Origin: CALHVX01 sp964640725
Lineage (GTDB): Bacteria; Pseudomonadota; Gammaproteobacteria; Pseudomonadales; Azotimanducaceae
Length of the DNA stretch: 64,000 nt
Direction of reading: 5' to 3'
Assembly: GCA_964640725.1 (NCBI GenBank)
Contig: CAZXIJ010000002.1
Span: 179,470-243,469 of the forward strand
Below are positions 8,824 to 16,874 of this stretch, in pieces. The position numbers and the translations under genes are program-made. Below the pieces are notes generated by a model. That model saw nothing but the letters and a program-made list of their open reading frames with translations, did no database searches and was not told the origin of the DNA. Every line of letters starts with the position of its first letter. The stretch's first letter is position 1.

Positions 8824-9092
8824 CAGCCAATCAGCCCAGGAGCGTTCAGGAGGATACGCTCGGAGAATTCCAGGAGGCGCTTCAGCATCCAGGGTCCAAA
8901 GACCATGATGGACACCAGGGTGGCCATGAGCCGGGGCAGAAAGCTGAGCGTCTGCTCGTTGATCTGCGTCGCGGCCTGAAATACGGCGACGACCAGGCCG
9001 ACCAGCAAACTGGGCAGCACCACCAGGGCAACCAGCAAAATGACGAGCCACAGGGCATCGCCAAAGAGCGCGAGGGCGTCGCCTTGAGTCAT
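8823..9092 (-). CDS. fliQ: Flagellar export apparatus protein FliQ
   Basis: Small two-helix hairpin protein of the export gate, 89 residues, the normal size. It begins MTQGDALALFGDALWL; the conserved core AVFQAATQINEQTLSFLPR lies in the middle. The start (ATG 9092) overlaps the fliP stop in an ATGA, and the stop shares a base with the fliR start, so fliP, fliQ and fliR are translated as a chain. Confidence 0.95.
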   Translation of the reverse strand: MTQGDALALFGDALWLVILLVALVVLPSLLVGLVVAVFQAATQINEQTLSFLPRLMATLVSIMVFGPWMLKRLLEFSERILLNAPGLIG

Positions 9093-9922
9093 GCGCCGAG
9101 CCCGAAGCTGCTGGCCAGGGTGCCCATGATCAGGACCCAACCGTCAACCAGGACGAACAGCATGATCTTGAATGGGAGCGAGATGATCAGGGGCGACAGC
9201 ATCATCATGCCCATGGACATGAGGACACTGGCAACGACCATATCGATCACCAGAAAAGGCACGAACAGCATAAAGCCAATCTGAAACGCTGTTTTCAGTT
9301 CGCTGGTCATAAACGCCGGAACCACGACGAAAAAGTCGAGTTCATCCGGCGCGGCGACCGGCGGAGCCTCTGACAGACGCATAAACAGGTCGAGATCAGA
9401 TTCCCGGGTCTGCGACAGCATGAAGTCCTTGAAGGTCTCTGATGCTTGAGCGAGGGCTCCCTGAGGCGAGAGCTCAGAAGCCATGTAGGGGGCAATGGCC
9501 TCTTCATTGACCTGCTGAAACACCGGTGCCATGACGAAGATCGTCAGAAACAGAGCCAGGCCGATGAGAATCTGGTTGGATGGCGTCTGCTGCAGGCCGA
9601 TCGCCTGACGCAGGATCGCAAAGACAACAATGATTCGAGTGAATCCGGTAAGCATGATGACAAAGGACGGCAGCAGCGTCAGGAAGGTCATCAGCGCGAC
9701 GATTTGCAGGCTGATGCTGTAGCTCTCGCTATCGTCCGGCCCCTTGGTGACCGACAGCAGCGGCAGCTGCCCGGGTACCAGATCCGGTGCGGGGGCGGCT
9801 GCGGCTACCGCATCGGTTCCCGCATCCGCGGCAGCTGCAGGCCCTGCCCAGCACAGGGCAAGCACCAGTAACACGGCCTTGGCGAAACCGGCCACCTGAC
9901 GGGCCTTGTCGAGCGCGCTCAC
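9089..9922 (-). CDS. fliP: Flagellar export apparatus protein FliP
   Basis: Core export-channel protein, 277 residues. Like other FliP proteins it has a cleavable signal peptide (about residues 15-33, ending AGPAAAA), then membrane segments. The family hallmarks TRIIVVFAILRQAIGLQQTP and FLVIDMVVASVLMSMGMMML are intact. It starts with an ATGA overlap on fliO. Neighbour order and length are normal. Confidence 0.96.
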   Translation of the reverse strand: MSALDKARQVAGFAKAVLLVLALCWAGPAAAADAGTDAVAAAAPAPDLVPGQLPLLSVTKGPDDSESYSISLQIVALMTFLTLLPSFVIMLTGFTRIIVVFAILRQAIGLQQTPSNQILIGLALFLTIFVMAPVFQQVNEEAIAPYMASELSPQGALAQASETFKDFMLSQTRESDLDLFMRLSEAPPVAAPDELDFFVVVPAFMTSELKTAFQIGFMLFVPFLVIDMVVASVLMSMGMMMLSPLIISLPFKIMLFVLVDGWVLIMGTLASSFGLGA

Positions 9923-10272
9923 TGGTCGCGCCCGGTGGCGATCTGCAGGGTGCGCCAGAAACCCGCGGAAGCTGCCGTTGCAGCCGACGGCTGCGGCAGC
10001 GATGGCGCGCCCTCCTCGGCGGCAAACTCTCCCAGCCGCGCCAGGCCACCGGGCGACACGCCGATGAGCAAATCACGATCGCGCACCCGGACCAGCACCA
10101 GGCGTTCCTTGGGGCCCAGGTGACTGGCGGCGACAACCTGAATACCGCTGGCACCTGCAGCGGGTCCGGCCAGGCGCCAGCGCTTGAGCAGCGCTGCCAG
10201 CACCAGCACCAGCGCCAGCACGCCAAGCAGGGCCAGCGCTACCGTTCGAATTTGCTCTGTCTCTCCTGCCAT
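9919..10272 (-). CDS. fliO: Flagellar assembly protein FliO
   Basis: Single-pass membrane protein of 117 residues that helps assemble the FliP ring. One N-terminal membrane segment (TVALALLGVLALVLVLAALL) is followed by a small cytoplasmic domain with the family pattern SHLGPKERLVLVRVRDRDLLIGV and an Ala/Pro/Ser-rich C-terminus. It starts 2 nt after the fliN stop. FliO is the least conserved export component; identity rests on topology, this motif and position between fliN and fliP. Confidence 0.9.
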   Translation of the reverse strand: MAGETEQIRTVALALLGVLALVLVLAALLKRWRLAGPAAGASGIQVVAASHLGPKERLVLVRVRDRDLLIGVSPGGLARLGEFAAEEGAPSLPQPSAATAASAGFWRTLQIATGRDQ

Positions 10273-10274
10273 GT

Positions 10275-10586
10275 TCAGTTCAGGCTGTTCAGCCGTTCCT
10301 CCGGGCTGATGACATCCAGGAGCTTGATGCCGAAGTTATCGCCAACCACGACGACTTCGCCTTTCGCGACCAGGGTACCGTTTACCAGCACATCCAGCGG
10401 CTCGCCGGCCATACGGGTCAGCTCCACAACGGAACCTTCGGTCAGCTCGAGCAGGCGTCGGATCGTGATGTTGGTTTGCCCGACCTCCATGGACAGCTGC
10501 ACGGGAATGTTGAGAATGACATCCAGGTTTGCTGTTCTGGGCTCGTTGCTCTCCGCCGCTGCCTCGGTCTGCACTTCTTCACTCAC
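10275..10586 (-). CDS. fliN: Flagellar motor switch protein FliN
   Basis: C-ring protein of 103 residues; with FliM it forms the base of the rotor switch. The SpoA domain covers about residues 20-98 (LDVILNIPVQLSMEVGQTNI, LLELTEGSVVELTRMAGEPL, then VLVNGTLVAKGEVVVVGDNF). The N-terminal 18 residues are acidic and variable. The ATG overlaps the fliM stop by four bases. Normal length and motif content. Confidence 0.96.
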   Translation of the reverse strand: MSEEVQTEAAAESNEPRTANLDVILNIPVQLSMEVGQTNITIRRLLELTEGSVVELTRMAGEPLDVLVNGTLVAKGEVVVVGDNFGIKLLDVISPEERLNSLN

Positions 10587-11557
10587 TCGCTTCGCTCCTT
10601 CCCGGGTTGCCAGAGGCCGCCTTTTAGCTCCAGGGCCAGCTTGCCGCTGGACTCCCCCAACTTGCCTTCGAACACCGGCACACTTTCGACGTAGGCCTGG
10701 TGATAGGGAGGCACTTCAGCATCCAGCACGTCACCAGGCTTCAGAGTCATCAGATCCTTCAATCGCAGCTCCGCCATAGCGATCCGGCACCGCACGGGCA
10801 CCTTCGCGTCCAGCAGCGCGTTTGCCAGACGCGGACGCCAGGGCTCGCCATCGTCCTCGCCATCGCCGCGGCCCAGGCTGTCGAGCAAAGACCGGTGCAC
10901 TTCCAGCCCCTTGTAGGGCAAGGCCACGATTACCATGCCCGCCAGTTCCTCATGGACGAGAGAGAACGACACACAGGTCAGCAAGTCGCCAGCCGCAAAC
11001 GCGTTGAGAAGATGGGGGTTAGACTCCTCGTCAACCGAGGCCGTTTGCAGCGGCAAAATGTCTGCCCAGGCCGCGTCCCAGCAGCTGAAGATTCGCTCCC
11101 GAAGACGGGCGATGATGCGCAGCTCCGTTGGCGAGAACTTGCTGCTTGCGCGCTCGGTGCCGCCTGCGCCGCCGAAGTAAAGATCCACCAGGCCATGCAC
11201 CAGGGGCGCGTCAATCGCCAGCAGCCCGCAGCCGGAAAGCGGCTCGAAGCGACACACGTTGAGGCTGACCGGAGGCAGCGCGGTTTCGCAGTAGTCGGCG
11301 AAGGTCCGCGTCTCGACGCCGCCGGCACCGACTTCGAAACCGACCCGAAACAGTCCCCGCAAACTCTCTGTCAGTTCCCGGGCGAATCGTTCAGAGATCA
11401 TCTCAAGCGTTGGCAAACGCCCCCGGGAAGGACGCTGTTCCCGGCCCAGCTGATAGGGCCGCACGTCGCTGCGGCCATCGGTAACCGGCTCTGGCTCATC
11501 GGAGTGATCCAGCAGCGCATCAATTTCCTGCTGCGAGAGCAGTTCGTCATCAGCCAT
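10583..11557 (-). CDS. fliM: Flagellar motor switch protein FliM
   Basis: C-ring switch protein, 324 residues. The N-terminal peptide LLSQQEIDALL (residues 6-16) is the conserved CheY-P binding segment, so this rotor is still built to respond to CheY although no che gene is present in the window. The middle domain carries FFGGAGG-like GGAGG (in LYFGGAGGTERAS), and the C-terminal SpoA domain includes VRCRIAMAELRLKDLMTLKP. It starts 6 nt after the fliL stop. Normal in every visible respect. Confidence 0.96.
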   Translation of the reverse strand: MADDELLSQQEIDALLDHSDEPEPVTDGRSDVRPYQLGREQRPSRGRLPTLEMISERFARELTESLRGLFRVGFEVGAGGVETRTFADYCETALPPVSLNVCRFEPLSGCGLLAIDAPLVHGLVDLYFGGAGGTERASSKFSPTELRIIARLRERIFSCWDAAWADILPLQTASVDEESNPHLLNAFAAGDLLTCVSFSLVHEELAGMVIVALPYKGLEVHRSLLDSLGRGDGEDDGEPWRPRLANALLDAKVPVRCRIAMAELRLKDLMTLKPGDVLDAEVPPYHQAYVESVPVFEGKLGESSGKLALELKGGLWQPGKERSE

Positions 11558-11563
11558 AGCGGC

Positions 11564-12076
11564 TTACTGCAGCACGAAGTTGGTAAACAGAACGGCTTCG
11601 AGACCGGACTCACCGGTTTCCTGCTCGATGACATCGTTGAGTGCGACCAGGAGCGTCTCCCGAAGCGCCTCTTTGCCCTCGTGGGTGCGGATGCTGTCAA
11701 AGGATGCATCCGACAGCTCTTTGAGGATGCGGCTGCGCACCAGGGGCGTGTGATCAATCAGAGCCTCGATCAGTGCGCCTTCCCGAGCCATCACGGACAG
11801 TTCCACCTGCAGATAGCGCGGCTTGGTATCGGTGGCGTAGTTCACGATGAACGACGGGCGCATCTGGTGATAGATCGCCTCCGTGGGCTTAAGCACCTCT
11901 GGCGCCGCGGCCTCGGCAGTCTCCTCATTGGCCCCCAGAAAGAAGATCGTGCCGCCAATACTGGCGCCCACGGCGACCAGGACCACCACGATCATCACGA
12001 TCAAGCCCTTTTTGCCACCGCCTTTGGAATCTTCTTCGCCCGGGAGGTCTGTTTGCTCTGCCATCGCTACGCTCAC
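11564..12076 (-). CDS. fliL: Flagellar basal body-associated protein FliL
   Basis: Single-pass inner-membrane protein around the stator, 170 residues. A lysine-rich stretch (GGGKKG) precedes the membrane segment LIVMIVVVLVAVGASIGG; the periplasmic domain ends in the family pattern near the C-terminus (FTNFVLQ). Either ATG 12,076 (MSVAMAEQ) or ATG 12,064 (MAEQ) could be the start; the latter sits closer to the usual FliL N-terminus. The 126 bases between fliK and fliL contain no convincing sigma-54 or FliA promoter. Confidence 0.93.
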   Translation of the reverse strand: MSVAMAEQTDLPGEEDSKGGGKKGLIVMIVVVLVAVGASIGGTIFFLGANEETAEAAAPEVLKPTEAIYHQMRPSFIVNYATDTKPRYLQVELSVMAREGALIEALIDHTPLVRSRILKELSDASFDSIRTHEGKEALRETLLVALNDVIEQETGESGLEAVLFTNFVLQ

Positions 12077-12202
12077 TTCCTGCTCTGCCGGCGCAAATGG
12101 CCGGTCTCAAAAGAAGTGTAGAACGGAATTTTGACTTTGCTCGCTGAGCTGGCGTCAGATTGCCGCCGCGCTGAACCACGGCGACGTTAAGGTCGGCAAC
12201 GC

Positions 12203-14047
12203 TCAGGCATAGGCGTTAAAGCCGGGCGCGGCTGCGCCGGCGCGGCTGACGCGCGTCAGCAAGTCGTCAGGCTGCGCAATCGGCATTGTGTTGGTGCCGG
12301 AAGCTTGCTGGTGAGCGCGGACATCCTGCTCCGACGAACGTTGCTCTGATGAGCCCCGCTCGTCCGCTCGTTCGCCCAGATCCACTTCCACCTCGGTAAA
12401 GCCGCCCTCTCCCAATGCCGCTCTCAGACGCCCAACCTGCGCTTCCAGCAGGTCTCGAACCTGAGGCAACTGAGCCTGGATGGAGACCGCAACACCCTGC
12501 TCGCCCGCACTGGCGACCCGTATATCCAACCGGCCAAGTTCTTCCGGATACAAAGTCACGCTGAGGCTACGCTGCCCATCCAGCTGACCGCGGCTCAACA
12601 GGCGGCCGAGCTCCTGGCCAAGCTCCCGGGCGTCACCCAACGCCAGGGCGAGCTGCTGCGGTGAGGCCGCGACGCTGGCTGCGGCGGTGGTTGCCGTCGG
12701 CGCCGAGGCGCTGCTCAGCGTTGCCGGGGACACCGGTGTGGCTTCGGTGGTCACCGTCGCCGGAGCCAGTGACAGGGTCTGCAGATTGCCGCTGCCCCCA
12801 GCCGTTGCGGGCTTCAGCTCAAATGCCGTTGCTGCATCGCGGACCAGAGACTGCAGGAGCTGATCGGGATCAGCAGCGCCGCGGAGGCTACCGCGAACAT
12901 CCGGATCAGCCGCTCGCTGCTCCAGCTGACCAACCCCAACCGCAGCCCCCGCGAACCGAGGGCCGGCCGGCGCGTTTGGCGAATACCCGGCACGGCGCAG
13001 CTCGGCAGACAGCAAGGCGGCGCCAGTGCTAACCGCAGGGGCCGGGCTGCTCGTCGCAGTTTGCCGCTGGGCTGTGGCGCTTTGCGCTGCTCCAGCAGGC
13101 ATCGGCGGCTGCTCCCATTGGACCAGGCCCGCGGGCAACCGCGCTTCGCGCCCTGAGTCCTGTGCTCCCGACAAGCGATTGGCATCGGCCGACGGGCCAG
13201 CAGTCGAAAGGCTGCTGCGCAGGTCCTCGACGGGCGGCCGGTTCGTCGTCAAAGTCCCACCGGCTGGGTCTGATTGAGCTGATCCTGCAGGCGACCCCAG
13301 GGCTGACGTGTCGGGCAGTGCCGGTGGGCTCAAAGCATCGGCGTCAGGAGCTTTCGGCACAGGGTCGGAGACGGCGCCTTGGGCGGTGGCGGCGAGGGTC
13401 GCCACTTCATCCGGCCTGGTTCGCGCCCCCCCGCCCCCCTCGACCCGAGGCTCCGTGTTCGAGATTGAACCCGCTCGCAGGCGGGCCGCCTGCAGTGGTG
13501 TTGTATCGACCGGAGCCGGCTCGACCACCTGCATATCCGGCAGGTTGGTTGCTTCATCGGCGGCGTCGGCGAGCGTCGGCCCGAGGACCGTGGCAGGGTC
13601 GCTGCTGCGCCTTTCGAAGCGACCGGCTGCAGGCGCCAGCGCATCGCGATCGCCGTCCGCGTGCACCGCTGCTGCAGAAGCTGAGGCTGCGATGCCCAGC
13701 GCCCCATGCAGATCAGCGGCCGCAGCGCTCGCGTCGTCGAGTTGCTCCTGGTCCCGAGGCAGCGCCGCCAGTTGATCGGCCTGCCCGGTCCACATCGATG
13801 CTCCGGCCGTGGCCTGCCGGCGTGCAGGATCCTGCCCCGGCTCTTGCGCATGAACGGCGTCACCAGACGCATCCGGCGGCGGCTCGACATCCGCCGAAGG
13901 TTTCGGAGCCGCCGCCTCCAACGCCCGCGACCAGGACTGATCCGCCCTGTCGCTGGTATCACTGCGGGGCAGCGAAGAGCGCCTTGCATCCGTCGCCGAC
14001 GCTGTGCCGGGGACCACCGGGAGGACCGAGCTGGAGCCGTTGTTCAT
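12203..14047 (-). CDS. fliK: Flagellar hook-length control protein FliK
   Basis: Secreted molecular ruler that sets hook length and triggers the FlhB switch, 614 residues. The N-terminal ~450 residues are low-complexity, rich in Ala, Pro, Ser and Asp, as usual for FliK. The conserved C-terminal domain is at about 480-560, with the pattern LYPEELGRLDIRVASAGEQG and LRAALGEGGFTEVEVDLG. It begins directly after the Hpt gene (ATG 14,047, one base after the stop). FliK length normally scales with hook length; at 614 residues it is longer than the enteric protein (about 400), which may matter given the oversized hook subunit. Confidence 0.93.
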   Translation of the reverse strand: MNNGSSSVLPVVPGTASATDARRSSLPRSDTSDRADQSWSRALEAAAPKPSADVEPPPDASGDAVHAQEPGQDPARRQATAGASMWTGQADQLAALPRDQEQLDDASAAAADLHGALGIAASASAAAVHADGDRDALAPAAGRFERRSSDPATVLGPTLADAADEATNLPDMQVVEPAPVDTTPLQAARLRAGSISNTEPRVEGGGGARTRPDEVATLAATAQGAVSDPVPKAPDADALSPPALPDTSALGSPAGSAQSDPAGGTLTTNRPPVEDLRSSLSTAGPSADANRLSGAQDSGREARLPAGLVQWEQPPMPAGAAQSATAQRQTATSSPAPAVSTGAALLSAELRRAGYSPNAPAGPRFAGAAVGVGQLEQRAADPDVRGSLRGAADPDQLLQSLVRDAATAFELKPATAGGSGNLQTLSLAPATVTTEATPVSPATLSSASAPTATTAAASVAASPQQLALALGDARELGQELGRLLSRGQLDGQRSLSVTLYPEELGRLDIRVASAGEQGVAVSIQAQLPQVRDLLEAQVGRLRAALGEGGFTEVEVDLGERADERGSSEQRSSEQDVRAHQQASGTNTMPIAQPDDLLTRVSRAGAAAPGFNAYA

Positions 14048-14386
14048 TCAGGCAGCCCAGCCCCGTAGCGCATCCAGGGTCTCATGCATGCAGGCGTCGG
14101 TCTGCGCATGCAATCCGCTGCACACACTCTGATTGCCGGCTTTGGCCTCCTGCTCGAGGGTCTCGAGCAATTCGCTCAAGGGCCCGGCGCCGAGGCTCAG
14201 GGCGCTGCCCTTGAGGCTGTGAGCGCTCCGGCTGAGCGATTCCAGATCCGCGCTGGCCAATGCCTCACTGGCCAACGGCCAATCGTTCTCGGCCTGCTGG
14301 ATAAAGGCGTCCAGTACTTCGCTGAACTCGTCCTCCATGACTTCCTTCAGTACTTCGAGAGTCGCTTCGTCAATGTATCGGGTCAT
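14048..14386 (-). CDS. Histidine phosphotransfer protein, HptB-like
   Basis: A 112-residue Hpt-domain protein if started at ATG 14,386 (MTRYIDEATLEVLKEVM); ATG 14,428 in the same frame would add 14 residues. The phosphorylatable site is His56 in SRSAHSLKGSALSLG, the standard Hpt pattern AHxLKGxA. The start overlaps the 3' end of the HsbR-like gene by 17 nt, and fliK follows without a gap. In P. aeruginosa HptB phosphorylates HsbR, which controls HsbA; the same three domains in a row here indicate the same relay. No cognate histidine kinase is encoded nearby. Confidence 0.88.
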   Translation of the reverse strand: MTRYIDEATLEVLKEVMEDEFSEVLDAFIQQAENDWPLASEALASADLESLSRSAHSLKGSALSLGAGPLSELLETLEQEAKAGNQSVCSGLHAQTDACMHETLDALRGWAA

Positions 14387-16115
14387 TTCCTGGGCACACC
14401 AGTTGTACGCGGGTTGAGCGTCCGCCATCGAGGTGCTCAACCAGGCTGCAGGTTTCCGCGAGCAGGCGAATGCCGCGGCCGTGATAGTTTTGTTCGGATG
14501 GGTGCTGGTTTTGCGGGCTGGCCGCAGACGTGTCAAAACCAGGCCCGCTGTCGGTGGCGATGATCTCGAGCGTCACAACGCCGTCGCGCTCCGCACAGTG
14601 CAAATCGAAACGCACCGAGCCCTTGACGTCTTCCAGCGCTGCCTGTCGTGCCTGGTAGTAGCGGGCAAACCCCGAGGCATCTCGCTTCAACGCCGAATCC
14701 AGCCGCAGCACCCCGTGTTCAAGAGCATTTGAATACATCTCGGTGATGACCATGCCGATATCAGTCATCCGCGGCCGCAGAGCGGGTGTGCCGAGCAGAA
14801 TTCTTTGCAGCAGCGGAAAAGGCGCGAAATCTTTCAGGCCATCGTCCGCCACTTCGTAACTCATGCGCCACTCGCTGGGGCTGTTCTCGTACTCCAGATC
14901 CAGATTGGTGGGCACCAGGCTGTAGTCATCGCCGCTGATCACCGTCAGTTCCACCGCCGTGATGTCGTCGTCGCCGTCATTGCAGCCGAAGTGGCCGGCC
15001 AGGGCTTCCTTGAGGGCGGTGATCGTATCTGTCTCCCTGGCGCGCTCGCCGCTGAGCAGCGCCAGCAGACGACGCTCACCAAACTGCTCGCCCGCAGGGC
15101 TCTCAGCTTCGAGCACGCCGTCCGTGCAGAGCACGAGCCGCTCTCCGGGCACCAGGGACCAATGTTCAGTGTCGGCGTTAAATCGGTCCGGGGTCAGGAT
15201 GCCCAGGGGGAGGTGCCGGGAAGGCATCTCGCGAACGTCCGGGCCAATGCCCGGGGCATCGGCGCCCTGTCCCATTGGCGGCAACAGCCATGCGGACGGC
15301 AAGCCGCCACTCCAGCATTCCAGGGTGCCGTTCTTGAAGTTGATCTCGAACAGCGTGGCACAGCAAAAGTAGCCCCCGGGCAAGACGCGATTCAGGCGCC
15401 GATTGCATTCCTGCGCGATGTTCGCGATCGACAGCCCCCGATTGGTCAGCGCGTAAAAGGCTTCGGCGAGCGGCATCGCTCCGACCGAGGCCGTGAGCCC
15501 GTGTCCGGTGAAGTCACCCAGCAGCAGGTTATAGGTGCCTCGCGGCGTGGGAGCTGCGAGCACGACATCGCCATTGAACAGCGCAATCGGCGACATCAGA
15601 TAACGGATAAACGGGATATCCAGGTACTGACGATGCACGATCCGGTCGAAGATACCCTTGGCAGCTTCCTGTTCCTGGATCAGGCGCTGATTGTTCCGGG
15701 TTATGGAGTCACGCTGCTGCAAAGTGGTCAACTGCAGGTCTTTCAAGCGCTGCAGTGCTTCGAGTTTGGCTTTGAGCAGCACCCGGTTGTAGGGCTTGCT
15801 CAGAAAGTCGTCGCCACCGGCATCGATACAGCGGGCAAGCTCCTCCGCTTCGGTGAGCGCCGTCAGGAAAATGATGGGCGTAAAGGCTTCGCCGATATCC
15901 GCCTTGACGATGCGGGCAACTTCGAAGCCGTCCATCTTCGGCATCAGCGCATCGAGCAAAATCGCCTGCGGCTGGTGCGTTTTGTACTGCGCAACAGCAT
16001 CTTCGCCGTCCTTTGCCTCGACAACGTCATAGCCCTGGTCACGGATGATCTTCGCCAGAATCAGGCGGTCAACCTGATTGTCATCAGCGACAAGTATGGG
16101 GGCGTTCGCGGCCAC
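14370..16115 (-). CDS. HsbR-like response regulator: receiver, PP2C phosphatase, HATPase anti-sigma domain
   Basis: A 581-residue three-domain protein. Residues 1-120 form a receiver with intact phosphorylation residues (DD11-12, Asp55 in LLDALMPKMDG, Lys107 in LSKP). Residues ~170-395 are a PP2C/SpoIIE phosphatase (LLLGDFTGHGLTAS, LVLCTDGVLEAESP, DDDITAVEL). Residues ~440-575 are an HATPase of the anti-sigma kinase type (MVITEMYSNALEHGVL, TDSGPGFD, HGRGIRLL). This architecture is that of P. aeruginosa HsbR, which phosphorylates or dephosphorylates the STAS protein HsbA depending on its own phosphorylation. The STAS substrate is the preceding gene and the Hpt donor the following one. Being inside the fli operon ties the switch to flagellar output. 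Confidence 0.9.
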   Translation of the reverse strand: MAANAPILVADDNQVDRLILAKIIRDQGYDVVEAKDGEDAVAQYKTHQPQAILLDALMPKMDGFEVARIVKADIGEAFTPIIFLTALTEAEELARCIDAGGDDFLSKPYNRVLLKAKLEALQRLKDLQLTTLQQRDSITRNNQRLIQEQEAAKGIFDRIVHRQYLDIPFIRYLMSPIALFNGDVVLAAPTPRGTYNLLLGDFTGHGLTASVGAMPLAEAFYALTNRGLSIANIAQECNRRLNRVLPGGYFCCATLFEINFKNGTLECWSGGLPSAWLLPPMGQGADAPGIGPDVREMPSRHLPLGILTPDRFNADTEHWSLVPGERLVLCTDGVLEAESPAGEQFGERRLLALLSGERARETDTITALKEALAGHFGCNDGDDDITAVELTVISGDDYSLVPTNLDLEYENSPSEWRMSYEVADDGLKDFAPFPLLQRILLGTPALRPRMTDIGMVITEMYSNALEHGVLRLDSALKRDASGFARYYQARQAALEDVKGSVRFDLHCAERDGVVTLEIIATDSGPGFDTSAASPQNQHPSEQNYHGRGIRLLAETCSLVEHLDGGRSTRVQLVCPGNDPIH

Positions 16116-16117
16116 GG

Positions 16118-16423
16118 TTAGTGGATCTGGAATAGCTGATCAAAGTTTGAGATAGAAAAAGTCTTTTTAACTGTAGGGTTACAGCCTTCGATCTCGATTT
16201 TGGCTTCATCGCCGCCACCGAAGTCCCGGAGCAGGAGCAGCATGCCGAGCGCCGAGCTGTCCAGATACTCGGTCTGAGCGAGATCCACGACGTAGCGGTC
16301 ACACAGCTCCTCATGATCTTCATAAGCGCTGCGGAAATCTTCGTGACAGGTAAAGTCAAAACGACCCTCAACAGCGATTCTCAGGCAGCGATCATCTGCC
16401 AGATAGTCGGTTTCGATACTCAT
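16118..16423 (-). CDS. STAS-domain anti-sigma factor antagonist, HsbA-like
   Basis: A 101-residue single STAS domain. The phosphorylation motif is DSSALGML, with Ser56 the expected target of the HsbR-like kinase; strand pattern (LRIAVEGRFDF, YVVDLAQTEYLDSSALG) is typical. In P. aeruginosa unphosphorylated HsbA binds the anti-sigma factor FlgM and phosphorylated HsbA binds a diguanylate cyclase, linking motility and biofilm. FlgM is encoded in this window (45,545); an HsbD-type cyclase is not. The gene lies 16 nt after fliJ and 2 nt before the HsbR-like gene. Confidence 0.9.
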   Translation of the reverse strand: MSIETDYLADDRCLRIAVEGRFDFTCHEDFRSAYEDHEELCDRYVVDLAQTEYLDSSALGMLLLLRDFGGGDEAKIEIEGCNPTVKKTFSISNFDQLFQIH

Positions 16424-16439
16424 CGCGCGCGAATTTCCC

Positions 16440-16871
16440 TTAGTTCGATGGCGGTACCTTCAGCCTAGCTGAGGATTGGCGATTTTCCCGGCGCCGGGCC
16501 AATTGCGCAGCGTCCGCTTCCATGCGCTCAGCACGGCGCTCGATGCCAAGCAGTTTGCGCTCCCAGTGATCGACCTGGGCCTTCGCCTGAGCGAGTAAGG
16601 GTTCCGTTTCGCTCAGCTGCACCTCGATCGTAGCGAGCGCGCTGCCGATCTGCGCCACCAGACTGGCCAGCGACTGCAGGTGTGAGGCGGGCTGCCTGGC
16701 AACCGTTCGGCGTTGCTCCAGATAGTCGCCTTGCAGACTCTGCAGCCGGCTTTGCTGAGCCTGCAGCTGCGCCCGGTGCGCGACAACCTGCTGCAGCGCC
16801 CTGCGTGCTTGCCGGGCCCGGAGCTCCCAGCTCAACCGGATGACCGACAGCTTGTTGTCGGGCCCAGGCAA
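16440..16871 (-). CDS. fliJ: Flagellar export chaperone FliJ
   Basis: Coiled-coil protein of 143 residues that links the FliI ATPase to FlhA. Almost the whole sequence is predicted helical with heptad-like spacing of Leu and many Gln, Arg and Ala (LQQVVAHRAQLQAQQSRLQS, LEQRRTV). It starts 3 nt after the fliI stop. FliJ proteins share little sequence; identity rests on size, helical pattern and the fliI-fliJ order. Confidence 0.88.
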   Translation of the reverse strand: MPGPDNKLSVIRLSWELRARQARRALQQVVAHRAQLQAQQSRLQSLQGDYLEQRRTVARQPASHLQSLASLVAQIGSALATIEVQLSETEPLLAQAKAQVDHWERKLLGIERRAERMEADAAQLARRRENRQSSARLKVPPSN

Positions 16872-16874
16872 GGG

